DNA of 64,000 nt from Sacculina carcini. Taxonomy: Eukaryota; Arthropoda; Thecostraca; Sacculinidae. Position 1 is the first letter of the stretch. Every line of letters starts with the position of its first letter. The stretch is taken from NCBI GenBank assembly GCA_916048095.2, contig OU696586.1, forward strand, positions 5,158,249 through 5,222,248, given 5' to 3'. The position numbers were made by a program, and so were the translations under genes. Positions 30,806 to 41,623 of the stretch are shown in pieces. The notes under the pieces are model-generated. The model saw nothing but the letters and a program-made list of their open reading frames with translations, ran no database searches and had not been told where the DNA came from.

Positions 30806-32140
30806 ATGTCCGCTGCTCAGAATCCTCCTGGTCATTTTCAGATCGAAGATGAAAAATTAAAAGAAAAGAAAAGGCTCATGTCAGAAAAATCATCGTTGCT
30901 GTGTTGTTTTCATACCCAATTTGGTAGACACAGGTGGACTCGTTTGCCATATGGAGTGTCGTGTGCGCCAGAAATTTGGCAACGCTTGATGTATGAGATG
31001 GTAGCGGATCTAGAGGATGTAGCGGTAATAGCCGATGACTTTATAGTATATGGAAAAGGTGAGACCCGCGCAGAGGCAATTGCCGATCATGATGCAAAAT
31101 TGCGAGCATTTCTCGACAAGGCTCAGAAGAGTAATTTACGACTAAATCAGGACAAATTACGTTATCGTGTTCAGGAAGTTTCGTGGTTGGGTCATGTGGT
31201 AAGCGAAGCAGGAATTAAAGTGGCCGCTGTAGTTAAATTTCCGGCGCCAAGCAAAGAAATCGAGCTGAAGCGTTTCATGGGTATAGCATCATATATCTCG
31301 CGATTTATTCCCGAATTTTCAACGGTAACAGCTCCGATGCGTCATTTGCTCAGTCAAAAATACGATTGGTTCTGGAGTGACTCGTGTCAGACTGCGTTTG
31401 AGCGAATCAAGCGATTACTAACAGAGGCTCCTCTGCTGGTGTTTTATGATAAGGATGCCCCGGCGACTGTTCAGTGTGATGCATCCTCATCCGGTCTGGG
31501 TGCTGTGCTGCTGCGGCTGCTGCTGCTGCTGGGCGTCCAGTGGTGTACTGTTCCAGAGCGCTGACCGAGTCGGTTAAAGCTTACTCGCAAATAGAGAAAG
31601 AGTTGCTGGCGGTTACATTTGCAATGAAAAGGTTAGACCAGTTTGTATACGCTCGGCACGTAACAATTCAGACGGATCATAAGACGCTGGTTACCATTCG
31701 TGAAAAGCCTCTTGTGGAAGCACCGCTTCGCTTGCAGAGAATGTTGATGACCTTGCAACGATATCAATTTGAATTAAAATACACACCTGGATCGGAAGTT
31801 CCTGTGGCTGATGCTCTGAGCCGTGCACCGATGTCGAACACTTGAGAGAGCGACGTGGGCGGTGGAAATTAATGAACTCAGTCTGTCTGATGAGTTAGCG
31901 GTAACGGATGCGCGCTTGGAGAAATACAGAGAAGCGACGTTGGCAGATCCAGGCTTACAAAAAGTACGTGAGTACGTAATAAATGGGTGGCCGGAACAAC
32001 GAAGCAGTGTCGATCAGGTAGCGGCCCCTTACTGGTCAGTGAAACATGAGTTGTCTGCTCAGAACGGCCTGGTTTACAAGTCAAACAGGCTGGTCATTCC
32101 ATCGTCAATGCGACTTGAATTGTTAAATATATTTCAATAG
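30806..32140 (+). pseudogene. Mag-type Gypsy pol fragment (unit 5)
   Basis: Same lesions and junction fusion as unit 2. The linker keeps GTCATTCC. Confidence 0.9.
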
Positions 32141-32213
32141 ACGAAAATCAATAGATAAACAATATTAAATCTTCTTGTGCTTCAATATGTGAATACACTC
32201 AATACGGCTCATC

Positions 32214-32564
32214 ATGAACGGTTGTGGTGAATCCTTGTCGCAAACGCCTCACCAACCGTCCACGGTACATTCCGATGCTGATTTGATCAGTGAGTCCTTG
32301 CTTGTCACGCCTTCTGCCAATATCGGGACTCGTGAGAACGGTGGTGAGGTTGTGCGTGTTGCCGATTCTGGTGCCGTGACCCGGATTGCTGATGATGCGA
32401 GTAGTTATTCTGGTGAGCATGGAGTCATCCAGACAGTGGAGGGCTCGTTTCCTCACATCACGGCGGACAAGAATGGTGACGAGGTGGATGCCCTTCCGGA
32501 TCGTATGGAGTACACTATCAAGGATGTGGACAGTGGATCCGCCAGAGACGGGTTGAAGGGTTGA
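32214..32564 (+). other. 116-codon unknown frame (unit 5)
   Basis: Translation identical to the unit 1 copy. Function unknown. Confidence 0.3.
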
Positions 32565-32881
32565 ACCAGGGGGCTTCATTTGAGGGGCTGTGTCTGCTGC
32601 CACAACATCGGCGCCCAGAAATACAAACATAAACAACGATAGATATACAATATTAAATCGCCTCACTCGCAGATTTGTTAAATTCTTGGGCAAATGAATA
32701 TATAGATATTTATCAATGTAGTGCTCAACTAACTCGCTGTTTTTGAGAACACATGTTTCACAGAGGATGTTGCGTGTTCAGTCGGGATCAAATCACGTCG
32801 GTATCACTACTGTGTTGATAGTGGACAACGCATAGCAAGTATATACACACACGTATGACCCGTAGCAATGTGGCGTCTGGT

Positions 32882-34775
32882 TCATGCCCACGCCTCTGGT
32901 GGCCGGGGCTCGTCGAAGTAGGCCTGGCGGCGCCACCTCATCTCGTGCAGCGGCAGCTGCAGTCCGTCCTCACCACTGTCACAAACTCGACTGACGGCCC
33001 TCCACTGCGGCAGCAGTGGCAGGTGGCGCTGTTGTAGGGCGCCATCACCGCATACGCGTGACGGGCCGTCAGCCGGGTTGAGGGAGGTCGGTATGTAGGC
33101 CACAACATATGGCATCTGTCCCACCAGGTGCCAATAGGCTGCTCCCATGGCCAGCGGGATCCTCTGTCTGGCCAAATTGTAGGCCACTCCAATGTTGTCA
33201 ATGGCCACCATGGCGTGTTGACTACCCCGAGCTCGGGCGACCGCTAAGCCCATGATGGCCGCGCGCATTTCAGCCAGGTAGATGTTGGTAGCGCGTGCGG
33301 CCCAGGGTATGGCCCATGTGCGGTCGCGGGTCGCCAATCCTGTTCCCGTGGTCGAGGCATCAGTGGCTATCAGGAAGTCGACTGGCCCTGGCACCCGCAG
33401 CGGTTGGAGCGTCGTGAATCCGGCTGCGTAGCGGCCGGCCTCCTCAGGATAGTGCAGGATGAGGGTGACGATGTTGGTTGGCAGTCGCAAAATCCGTAGG
33501 ACGAAGGAGACATAGCCCGCCAGGCGCTGTCGCCATGCGAAGCTCCGGGTGGGCGCCGTCTGGATCGCCGCTTGAAGGGAGCGCCTGAGGCTCAGTGGCA
33601 GCTGCACTTGTGGCTGCGGGTCCATGCAAAGGCGCAGGCCCAAGAACTCGATGGTCCTGGTTGGTGTCCACTGACATTTGGTCGGGTTCGTTCCTATCCC
33701 CAGCTGGCATAGGTAGGCGGGAACGGTCCGGAGAACGTGCGGCGGCCCCATAACGAGGAAATCGTCGAGGTATGGCACTACCCGCGCCGGCGGGCAGTGC
33801 CGTTCGATAGCGCGCGCTGTCGACCAGCTGACCCGCTGCATTATGGCCGGGGCGCTTCCCAGCCCCATGGGCAGGCGGGTCCATTCAAAAAGCTGGTTGC
33901 GATATACCACTCGCATGAATGAGGCCAGTCCGGGACTGAGTGGCAGCTGGTAAAAGCCATGACGCATGTCGAACTTTACCAGCTGCCACTCCGGATGAGC
34001 CGCCGCCAGCATCAACGCCTCTTGGAGTCGCGGCAGCTTGATGCTGTAGGAAGCCAATAGCGGTGTAGCGGCCAATAGCGGTAATGGGCTTGGGGTCATA
34101 AATGACCCGTGCCGAGCCGTCCGCTTTAGGGATGGCGAAGATTCTGAACGTTGGACCCCGTCGAGATGACGATGGTCGGAGGATGTCCGCTTCCACCAGC
34201 GCTGTCATGATAGCGTCCATTTCTCGTGATGCTCTTGTGGGATGCCATTCGCCCCGGGCCTGAGCCGGAATGCGCGTGCGGACGCCTTTACGGAGGATGC
34301 TACTCACCATCTCGTCGTGGTGTGGGTGAGGCTGCATAATGGCCGTGTCGTGGAAGCTGGGTGGAGTCAGCTGACCATGAGGGCCGCTCTGAAGGCCCCG
34401 TAGAAAACTGAGGCCGCTAGCGTCGGCGGCCTCCTCGCTGTCGGACGTGGCGGCTGGGCTAGCACCTGAGGCTGCCTCGTCGCCTGAGGACGTGTAGAAA
34501 CGTTCTTCCCCACCAATGATGTCCCAGGGCGCCGACATTTGTCGGCCCCAGGGGGAGTCTGCGTCCTGAGCGGGACTTTGTGGTTGTGTCAAGTCCATTG
34601 CTTCCAGGGCGTCCAATGCGGGAATCGCCTCGTCTTGGAAGTGCTCGGTGAGCAGGTCGTCCAGCCAGTCGGTGGGTCGTTGAGCCGGCTGGAGCTGCGC
34701 GTATTGACCTTGGCCAAGCAGAGCGACGTCGGGCCGCCAATGGCGTCTCGCCCCTAAGATCCGATGGGGCTTCAA
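32882..34775 (-). pseudogene. DIRS-like RT-RNase H, frameshifted (unit 5)
   Basis: A 16-bp insertion, a partial duplication of CCAATAGCGG, splits the frame between RVIYDPKPI and PLLASYSIKL, just before RT motif A. A nearby base change turns Leu into Pro. The N-terminal part is 34775 down to 33885 and the C-terminal part 34099 down to 32882. All catalytic motifs are present but no longer joined to the N-terminal third. Confidence 0.8.
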
Positions 34776-34782
34776 TGGTGAA

Positions 34783-35474
34783 GTGAAGCCTCGGTTGCCA
34801 GGGTTCCTCCAGGAACGCTCGTTTCAGCCACTAAGCCAATGGACCGACTCAGCTTTGACTTCAAAGGACCGTTGTCTTCCATGAGCAACAATAAGTATAT
34901 ATTTGTCGCGGTTACCTTTCGCTTTTCCGTGCAAAGACACCTCCTCGTCGACAGTCATCCGCTGTTTAGAAGATATATTCTCCCTTTTCGGAACACCTGC
35001 GTTTGTCAATTCAGACAGAGGACTTGGGTTCATGTCTCAAGATGTTAGAAATCACTTACTGCAACAAGGCAAGCAAGTCGACGCCATACCATCCACAGGG
35101 TAATTCCCAAGTCGAGAGAGTTAACGACATTGTGTGGAAATCGGTGAAACTAGCGCTTCGTTCAACAGGCTTACGTGCACTGCATTGTATACGCTGCCTC
35201 CTCTGTACTTCGACAAACTGCTCACCACACGAGCGGATGTTCCATTACGAAAGGTGTTCATCCATTAGAAAATCGTTGCCAATTTCGCTGACCCGCCCGG
35301 GACCAGTTCTACTGCAAAATTTCGTCCGTAACAACAAATATGAGCCTTTGGTGCGTAAAGTGGAGCTGTTGGACTCAAATCAAATGTATGCCCACTTACG
35401 ATATGCTGACGGTCGCGAGTCTTCGGTCTCCTTAAGAGGTATAGCTCCGTATCCTACTGATAACTATACACCTA
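34783..35474 (+). pseudogene. Gypsy integrase fragment (unit 5)
   Basis: Unit 1-type, without the 25-bp duplication or the AACAGA replacement. Confidence 0.85.
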
Positions 35475-35876
35475 ATGGTACAGACCGGACACGCGGCGCT
35501 GAACGAGCTGGAGAACGATATGGCGACTATCAGAGGCGGTCTGCGGGAGATTCAGGGAGAACTGCAGTTTCAGCAAAATCGGTCCTCGTCGACATCTGCC
35601 AGTGATCTGTTTGTGCCGACCACGAAGGACTTCGTCGCCAAGGCAGCCTACAAATACCGACAACTGGACGAGAAGTTCAACAAGATGAACAACCAGTACG
35701 CCAAGGTGATCGCTTATTTAGGCGAGGACCCGGCCAACATTCAGCCAGACGAGTTTTTCGGCGTATTTAACGCATTTCTGGCGGCATTCTCGGCGGCCGT
35801 CGACGACAACAACAACGCCAAACGCAAGCGGCTCGAGGAAGAAAAGAGAGTAGTATACGCCGTTTGTGGACAGTAG
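35475..35876 (+). CDS. Formin FH2 fragment (unit 5)
   Basis: 133 codons, identical in translation to units 2 and 3. Confidence 0.75.
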   Translation: MVQTGHAALNELENDMATIRGGLREIQGELQFQQNRSSSTSASDLFVPTTKDFVAKAAYKYRQLDEKFNKMNNQYAKVIAYLGEDPANIQPDEFFGVFNAFLAAFSAAVDDNNNAKRKRLEEEKRVVYAVCGQ

Positions 35877-36370
35877 ATCCGCAAGAGACGGATTGAAGGG
35901 TTGAACTAAGGGTCTTCATTTGAGGGGCTGTGTCTGCTGCCACAACATCGGCGCCCAGAAATGCAAACATAAACAACAATAGATATACAATATTAAATCG
36001 CCTCACTCGCAGATTTGTTAAATTCTTGGGCAAATGAATATATAGAATGAATCTTGGGCGCTTCCGGTACATGGGGCCACCTTAGGGTGGTAATAGTGCT
36101 TGCACTCTTCCCATGCTACTGGATTTGCCTGTAATTAATAATAATAATAATAGATATTTATCCTGTGCTTGTCAGATACATGTTTGCCATCTTTCCTTAG
36201 TGGAGTAGGAAATTTGGTGTTTTTTCGTAATTTATCATGAGCATGGCCAGTTTCACATTATTCAGCACGTGTTTGTACATGGGAGCTTCGTTGGGGTTGA
36301 AGATGTCCGTGTATTTCATTGGCTGACGCTCTAGTTTATTGTTGTTGAGTAAATCAGTCTCGTCAACGGC

Positions 36371-37671
36371 ATGTCCGCTGCTCAGAATCCTCCTGGTCAT
36401 TTTCAGATCGAAGATGAAAAATTAAAAGAAAAGAAAAGGCTCATGTCAGAAAAATCATCGTTGCTGTGTTGTTTTCATACCCAATTTGGTAGACACAGGT
36501 GGACTCGTTTGCCATATGGAGTGTCGTGTGCGCCAGAAATTTGGCAACGCTTGATGTATGAGATGGTAGCGGATCTAGAGGATGTAGCGGTAATAGCCGA
36601 TGACTTTATAGTATATGGAAAAGGTGAGACCCGCGCAGAGGCAATTGCCGATCATGATGCAAAATTGCGAGCATTTCTCGACAAGGCTCAGAAGAGTAAT
36701 TTACGACTAAATCAGGACAAATTACGTTATCGTGTTCAGGAAGTTTCGTGGTTGGGTCATGTGGTAAGCGAAGCAGGAATTAAAGTGGCCGCTGTAGTTA
36801 AATTTCCGGCGCCAAGCAAAGAAATCGAGCTGAAGCGTTTCATGGGTATAGCATCATATATCTCGCGATTTATTCCCGAATTTTCAGCGGTAACAGCTCC
36901 GATGCGTCATTTGCTCAGTCAAAAATACGATTGGTTCTGGAGTGACTCGTGTCAGACTGCGTTTGAGCGAATCAAGCGATTACTAACAGAGGCTCCTCTG
37001 CTGGTGTTTTATGATAAGGATGCCCCGGCGACTGTTCAGTGTGATGCATCCTCATCCGGTCTGGGTGCTGTGCTGCTGCGGCTGCTGCTGCTGCTGGGCG
37101 TCCAGTGGTGTACTGTTCCAGAGCGCTGACCGAGTCGGTTAAAGCTTACTCGCAAATAGAGAAAGAGTTGCTGGAGGTTACATTTGCAATGAAAAGGTTA
37201 GACCAGTTTGTATACGCTCGGCACGTAACAATTCAGACGGATCATAAGACGCTGGTTACCATTCGTGAAAAGCCTCTTGTGGAAGCACCGCTTCGCTTGC
37301 AGAGAATGTTGATGACCTTGCAACGATATCAATTTGAATTAAAATACACACCTGGATCGGAAGTTCCTGTGGCTGATGCTCTGAGCCGTGCACCGATGTC
37401 GAACACTTGAGAGAGCGACGTGGGCGGTGGAAATTAATGAACACAGTCTGTCTGATGAGTTAGCGGTAACGGATGCGCGCTTGGAGAAATACAGAGAAGC
37501 GACGTTGGCAGATCCAGGCTTACAAAAAGTACGTGAGTACGTAATAAATGGGTGGCCGGAACAACGAAGCAGTGTCGATCAGGTAGCGGCCCCTTACTGG
37601 TCAGTGAAACATGAGTTGTCTGCTCAGAACGGCCTGGTTTACAAGTCAAACAGGCTGGTGATTCCATCGTC
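36371..37671 (+). pseudogene. Mag-type Gypsy pol fragment cut by LINE (unit 6)
   Basis: Same shared frameshifts, with variants FSAVTAPM and LLEVTF. The linker stops at RLVIPSS, where the LINE is inserted; the rest of the linker (AATGCGACTTGAATTG) resumes at 44023 after the second copy of the target site. Confidence 0.9.
37659..37671 (+). repeat. LINE target-site duplication, left copy
   Basis: TGATTCCATCGTC, repeated exactly at 44010-44022 on the other side of the LINE. In uninterrupted units the sequence occurs once. One more G on the left may belong to it. Confidence 0.9.
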
Positions 37672-37690
37672 GTTCGTTATTTGTGTTTAT

Positions 37691-37725
37691 GGGGTGCACC
37701 GGCCTCTGGGACCATACGGCACCCC
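37691..37725 (-). other. 3'-terminal stem-loop of the LINE
   Basis: GGGGTGC (37691-37697) pairs with GCACCCC (37719-37725) about 20 bp from the element's 3' end. For LINEs without poly(A), such a structure is the usual recognition element for the cognate RT (family knowledge; the role here is inference). Confidence 0.5.
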
Positions 37726-37836
37726 CCAGTCTATTCACAGCCTAAACACCCAAAAATGATGGACATGAAGAATGGAATGATGAAATAAATAAGTGTGATA
37801 GTGAACAAAATGAATGTGAAAGTCAAGAAATAAAAC

Positions 37837-40800
37837 TCAATAAATAATTCTAAAAGGCAAAAGCCGTAAAAACTCAAAAATGCGGCCCTCAATGACCGCC
37901 GATTGCTCCTGTCCGAGTACATCGTGAATAGTCCGAACGGATCCAAGAAAACGTTGACGCGCCTCTGAGAATGATGGGCATTCCACCAGGATGTGCTGCA
38001 CGGAGAGACGTACATTACATGCGCTGCACGTGGGTTCAGGTTGTCCGAGTAGAAGATGGCGATGCGTATCGTACGTGTGACCCACACGCAGACGACAGAG
38101 CGCCACTTCCTCGGACCTCTTCCGGCGACAAGAGCACATCCAATGTCCGATTTCGGGCTTCACAGCTTTTAATTTGTTAGAACCACATTCGTCCCAGGAG
38201 AGCTGCCAGCGAGAACGGATAAAACGATGGATGATAGGATAAAAGTCCGAATACGGAACGGGAAAGTTAAAATAAAATGAATAAAAGTCTCGTTCAGCAG
38301 CTCTTTTTGCGGCTCTGTCAGCTCGCTCGTTGCCCAAAATACCAATATGGGCCGGAATCCAGCAGAACTTTACACGCTTGCCCTGGTGGTGGATGATGTC
38401 AAGAGAGATAACAATCCTCTGTATAAGAGGATGTAAGGAGAAAGACGATAATGAAGTTAAAGCACTAAGGGAATCAGATAAAACTAAAAACAATGAAAAA
38501 GAAGATGAGCGAATAAAAACCAGGGCCAGCAGGATAGCGTGAAGTTCAGCCGTGTAAATGGAGGCGCTCGGTGGCAGCGTGCTCGAGCGGCACATACCTC
38601 CACTTACAAACGCACAACCCACACCACTGGCCGACTTAGATCCATCAGTGTACACGGCAGTATACCGTCCGTAAGAATGAATTCGCTCCAGTGTGTTTGA
38701 GCGAAGCACACTGGGCACTGTACGGTGTTTCGGCAGAGCTGCTAGCGAGACGTCAACCTCGGGTGTGACCAATTCCCAGGGTGACTCCGCCGTGTATTCT
38801 TGTCTGAGGACGTCGTTAGCAGCCATCCCGCATGACTCCAGCAGTGCCCTCATTTTGCTGCAAAACAGCACAGAACACTGAGGTCCTGGAAGATGCTGCT
38901 GCTCAGGCACATGCTGGGAAAATACCACGTCATACGCGGGGTTTTCATGGGTGCTTGCCAGCTTGCAAGAATAACGCATGACCAGCTCTTGACGACGGAG
39001 CGCCAGCGGAGCCTCATCAGCCTCAACAAGGAGGCTGACGATTGGCGACGTGCGAAACGCGCCGGTGGCAATGCGTATCCCTGCGTGGTGTACGACATTC
39101 AAACGGCCTTTTGCTGACTCCGAAGCCAGATCATATACGATGCTTGCGTAATCGAGACGCGACCTGACTAACGAGCGGTACAGAAGGAGAAGGGACTGTC
39201 GATCTGCTCCATACCGCATGCGGGAAACAGTCTTCAGCACATTCAGTGCCTTTAGACAAGTGATTCTCAGCTGTGAAATATGGTCGGTGTAGGTCAAGCG
39301 CGAGTCCAACGTGACCCCTAAAAACCGAACCGTGCGTTGGAATGAGACAGCACTGCCGTACAATTCCACTTCCATGTCAGGGCAGGCACCTCGACGGCGG
39401 CAGAAGTGTACACCGACCGTTTTGGACGTCGAGAAGCGGAAGCCGTTACGCGTTCCCCAAGTCTCTATTTTATTCACCGCCAGCTGCAGTTGACGCTGGA
39501 CAGCAACAGTGCTGCGGGAAGAACACCATATGGCGAAGTCGTCCACAAATAGAGACCGTCCAATCGAGGGAGGCAAATGATCGTCAATGTCGTTGATCAT
39601 TATGGCAAAAAGGGCCACGCTGAGCACACTACCCTGTGGAACGCCTTCTGCCTGATCGAACGAACGAGACAGGGAGTTCCCCACACGCACACAGAATGTG
39701 CGGTGCAAAAGGAAATTGTGTACGAACCTCCCCATGTTGCCTCTGACACCACAGCGATGCAGTTTGCGAAGAATACCATGTCGCCATGTGGTGTCATATG
39801 CCTTTTCGATGTCAAAGAATATCGCCCCGACGTGGTGACCTCGCGTGAAACTTTCACGTACGCGAGAGTCAATGGTCACCAAGTGGTCTAACGTTGAGCG
39901 ACCCTGGCGAAATCCGCACTGAGCATCATTGAACAGCCGACCGCGTTCCAGAAACCATACCAGCCGTCTGCAAACCATTTTCTCAAACAGTTTGCAGAGA
40001 CTGGAGGTAAGCGATATCGGGCGATAGTCAGACGGGTGATCGCCCGATTTGCCCTGTTTCATGATGGGTATCACGATTGCCCGTCGCCAGGAGGCCGGAA
40101 ACTGCCCACCACTCCACAGATCATTGAAGACCTGCAGCAAGGTGGACAGCACTGCGGGCGACAGACGTTTCAGCATGAGGTTGTGCACCTCATCAGGGCC
40201 TTCAGCCACATCGCGAAGCGATCGCAAGGCCGTTCTCAGCTCAGATGCAGAAAAATCGCTGTTGATTGGCAGCTGACAGCTGGTGGAGAAATCAACGGGT
40301 GATCTCTCGCACTGCTGTTTGATCGCCGCAAAATCAGGGTCGTCTACGTTTGCACGACAGCGCTCCGCTAAATATCGGCCAATTTCGTCAGCAACATGCT
40401 CCGGATTAATCACGTCCACGCCACTGATCTTCAGAGAAGGCAGTGGATTGGGACGGTACTTACCAGAGATGCGCTTTATACGGTCCCATATGGTGGATAT
40501 AGGACAATGCCGATTAATGCTGGACACATAGGACACCCACGAGGCCCGCTTCGCCTCGCGAAAGGTCCATCGAGCTTTTGCGCGAGCGTGGCGGAAGCAA
40601 AGCATGTTTGCCAACGTGCTGTTGCGCCGGAAGCGACCCCAGCAACGACGTCGCTCTCGCAACGCCGTAGCACACGCGTCTGTCCACCAAGGAACAGGAC
40701 GCCGCCGGGGACGCGATGCCGTACGCGGAATGCTCTGTTTGGCACAGGTGACAATGGCCTCAGCAAAACCTTCGACGCTGGGTCGAAGTGTGGGGTTGCC

Positions 40801-41538
40801 CATGGCTTCCAGTGTCAAGCAATCATAGCGGACCCAATCAGCTCGTTTGAAATTCCATCTCGGTGGTCGTGTTCCCAACCTAGGTACCTCATTGAGACAG
40901 ATCCATATAGGGAAGTGGTCACTCCCATACAGACTGTTCTCAACGGTCCAGCTCGTGGATGCCTGCAGACTGGGACTGCACAGACTGAGGTCCAGAGCGG
41001 ACATGCTTCCCGATGGCATGGTACAATGCGTATATGTGCCTGTGTTTAAAATACCTATGTCTAATACAGTTAAAATATCCTCCATAATAAAACCACGGCT
41101 ACAATATGCATCACAACCCCAAAAAGGGCTGTGAGCATTAAAATCGCCTAACACATAAAAAGGGGGTGAAAGTGAACTGATTAAAAACTCGACGTTAGCC
41201 CTTGGGAACGGGCGACCAGGCGGCAGGTACAATGAGCACACACTCACCTCCCTACCACCGAGCCAGCACCGAACCGCAACCACCTGCAAATCTGACTGAA
41301 TATGCAGGCGGCGACAGGGTACACTGGTGCGAACAGCCAGCATAACCCCGCCATGGGCTATAGTCGAGCTGGGATTATCAAATCTAAAAACATTAAAATC
41401 CTGAATACTAAAATACGAAGAAGTTAAAAGCTTAGTCTCCTGTATTGCTAAAATCGATGGTTGTCGGGAGTGTAAAATATGCAGTAAATCATTAAAATTC
41501 GGTCTAATACCTCTAATATTCCATTGTAAAATGGACAT
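37837..41538 (-). CDS. LINE ORF2: endonuclease, RT, RNase H (unit 6 copy)
   Basis: 1233 codons from ATG (MSILQWNIRG), uninterrupted. The N-terminal EEP endonuclease has QWN (5-7), QETK (33-36), GDFN (131-134) and SDH (204-206). The RT has SDYRPISLTSSLCK, GFRQGRSTLDH, motif A FFDIEKAYD (~576), motif B VPQGSVLS (~633) and motif C FVDDF (~665). RNase H has YTDGSKS (~961), TAELHAI, LVLSDS and WIPAHIG-GNERAD (~1069). The C-terminal CSACN...HILVECP (~1180) is the Cys/His motif of this group. The protein nicks target DNA and primes reverse transcription of the LINE RNA in place. It starts 85 bp after ORF1; how translation reinitiates is not visible. Identical in translation to the copy at 49750-53451. 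Confidence 0.93.
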   Translation of the reverse strand: MSILQWNIRGIRPNFNDLLHILHSRQPSILAIQETKLLTSSYFSIQDFNVFRFDNPSSTIAHGGVMLAVRTSVPCRRLHIQSDLQVVAVRCWLGGREVSVCSLYLPPGRPFPRANVEFLISSLSPPFYVLGDFNAHSPFWGCDAYCSRGFIMEDILTVLDIGILNTGTYTHCTMPSGSMSALDLSLCSPSLQASTSWTVENSLYGSDHFPIWICLNEVPRLGTRPPRWNFKRADWVRYDCLTLEAMGNPTLRPSVEGFAEAIVTCAKQSIPRTASRPRRRPVPWWTDACATALRERRRCWGRFRRNSTLANMLCFRHARAKARWTFREAKRASWVSYVSSINRHCPISTIWDRIKRISGKYRPNPLPSLKISGVDVINPEHVADEIGRYLAERCRANVDDPDFAAIKQQCERSPVDFSTSCQLPINSDFSASELRTALRSLRDVAEGPDEVHNLMLKRLSPAVLSTLLQVFNDLWSGGQFPASWRRAIVIPIMKQGKSGDHPSDYRPISLTSSLCKLFEKMVCRRLVWFLERGRLFNDAQCGFRQGRSTLDHLVTIDSRVRESFTRGHHVGAIFFDIEKAYDTTWRHGILRKLHRCGVRGNMGRFVHNFLLHRTFCVRVGNSLSRSFDQAEGVPQGSVLSVALFAIMINDIDDHLPPSIGRSLFVDDFAIWCSSRSTVAVQRQLQLAVNKIETWGTRNGFRFSTSKTVGVHFCRRRGACPDMEVELYGSAVSFQRTVRFLGVTLDSRLTYTDHISQLRITCLKALNVLKTVSRMRYGADRQSLLLLYRSLVRSRLDYASIVYDLASESAKGRLNVVHHAGIRIATGAFRTSPIVSLLVEADEAPLALRRQELVMRYSCKLASTHENPAYDVVFSQHVPEQQHLPGPQCSVLFCSKMRALLESCGMAANDVLRQEYTAESPWELVTPEVDVSLAALPKHRTVPSVLRSNTLERIHSYGRYTAVYTDGSKSASGVGCAFVSGGMCRSSTLPPSASIYTAELHAILLALVFIRSSSFSLFLVLSDSLSALTSLSSFSLHPLIQRIVISLDIIHHQGKRVKFCWIPAHIGILGNERADRAAKRAAERDFYSFYFNFPVPYSDFYPIIHRFIRSRWQLSWDECGSNKLKAVKPEIGHWMCSCRRKRSEEVALCRLRVGHTYDTHRHLLLGQPEPTCSACNVRLSVQHILVECPSFSEARQRFLGSVRTIHDVLGQEQSAVIEGRIFEFLRLLPFRIIY

Positions 41539-41623
41539 AAAAATAAATATAATAGAATAAAATACAGATAAATACTCCCGTTAAAAAGGCACATATACAC
41601 TAACAACCAGGTAGCACAGGTAC

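Larger units (their letters stand above)
25281..30845. repeat. Array unit 4 (5565 bp)
   Basis: Has the 25-bp integrase duplication of unit 3 but the 132-codon formin of unit 1, a mosaic combination. Confidence 0.9.
30846..36410. repeat. Array unit 5 (5565 bp)
   Basis: Has a 16-bp insertion in the DIRS-like RT (about 34060-34090), a unit 1-type integrase (GTTGTCTTCC) and the 133-codon formin. Confidence 0.9.
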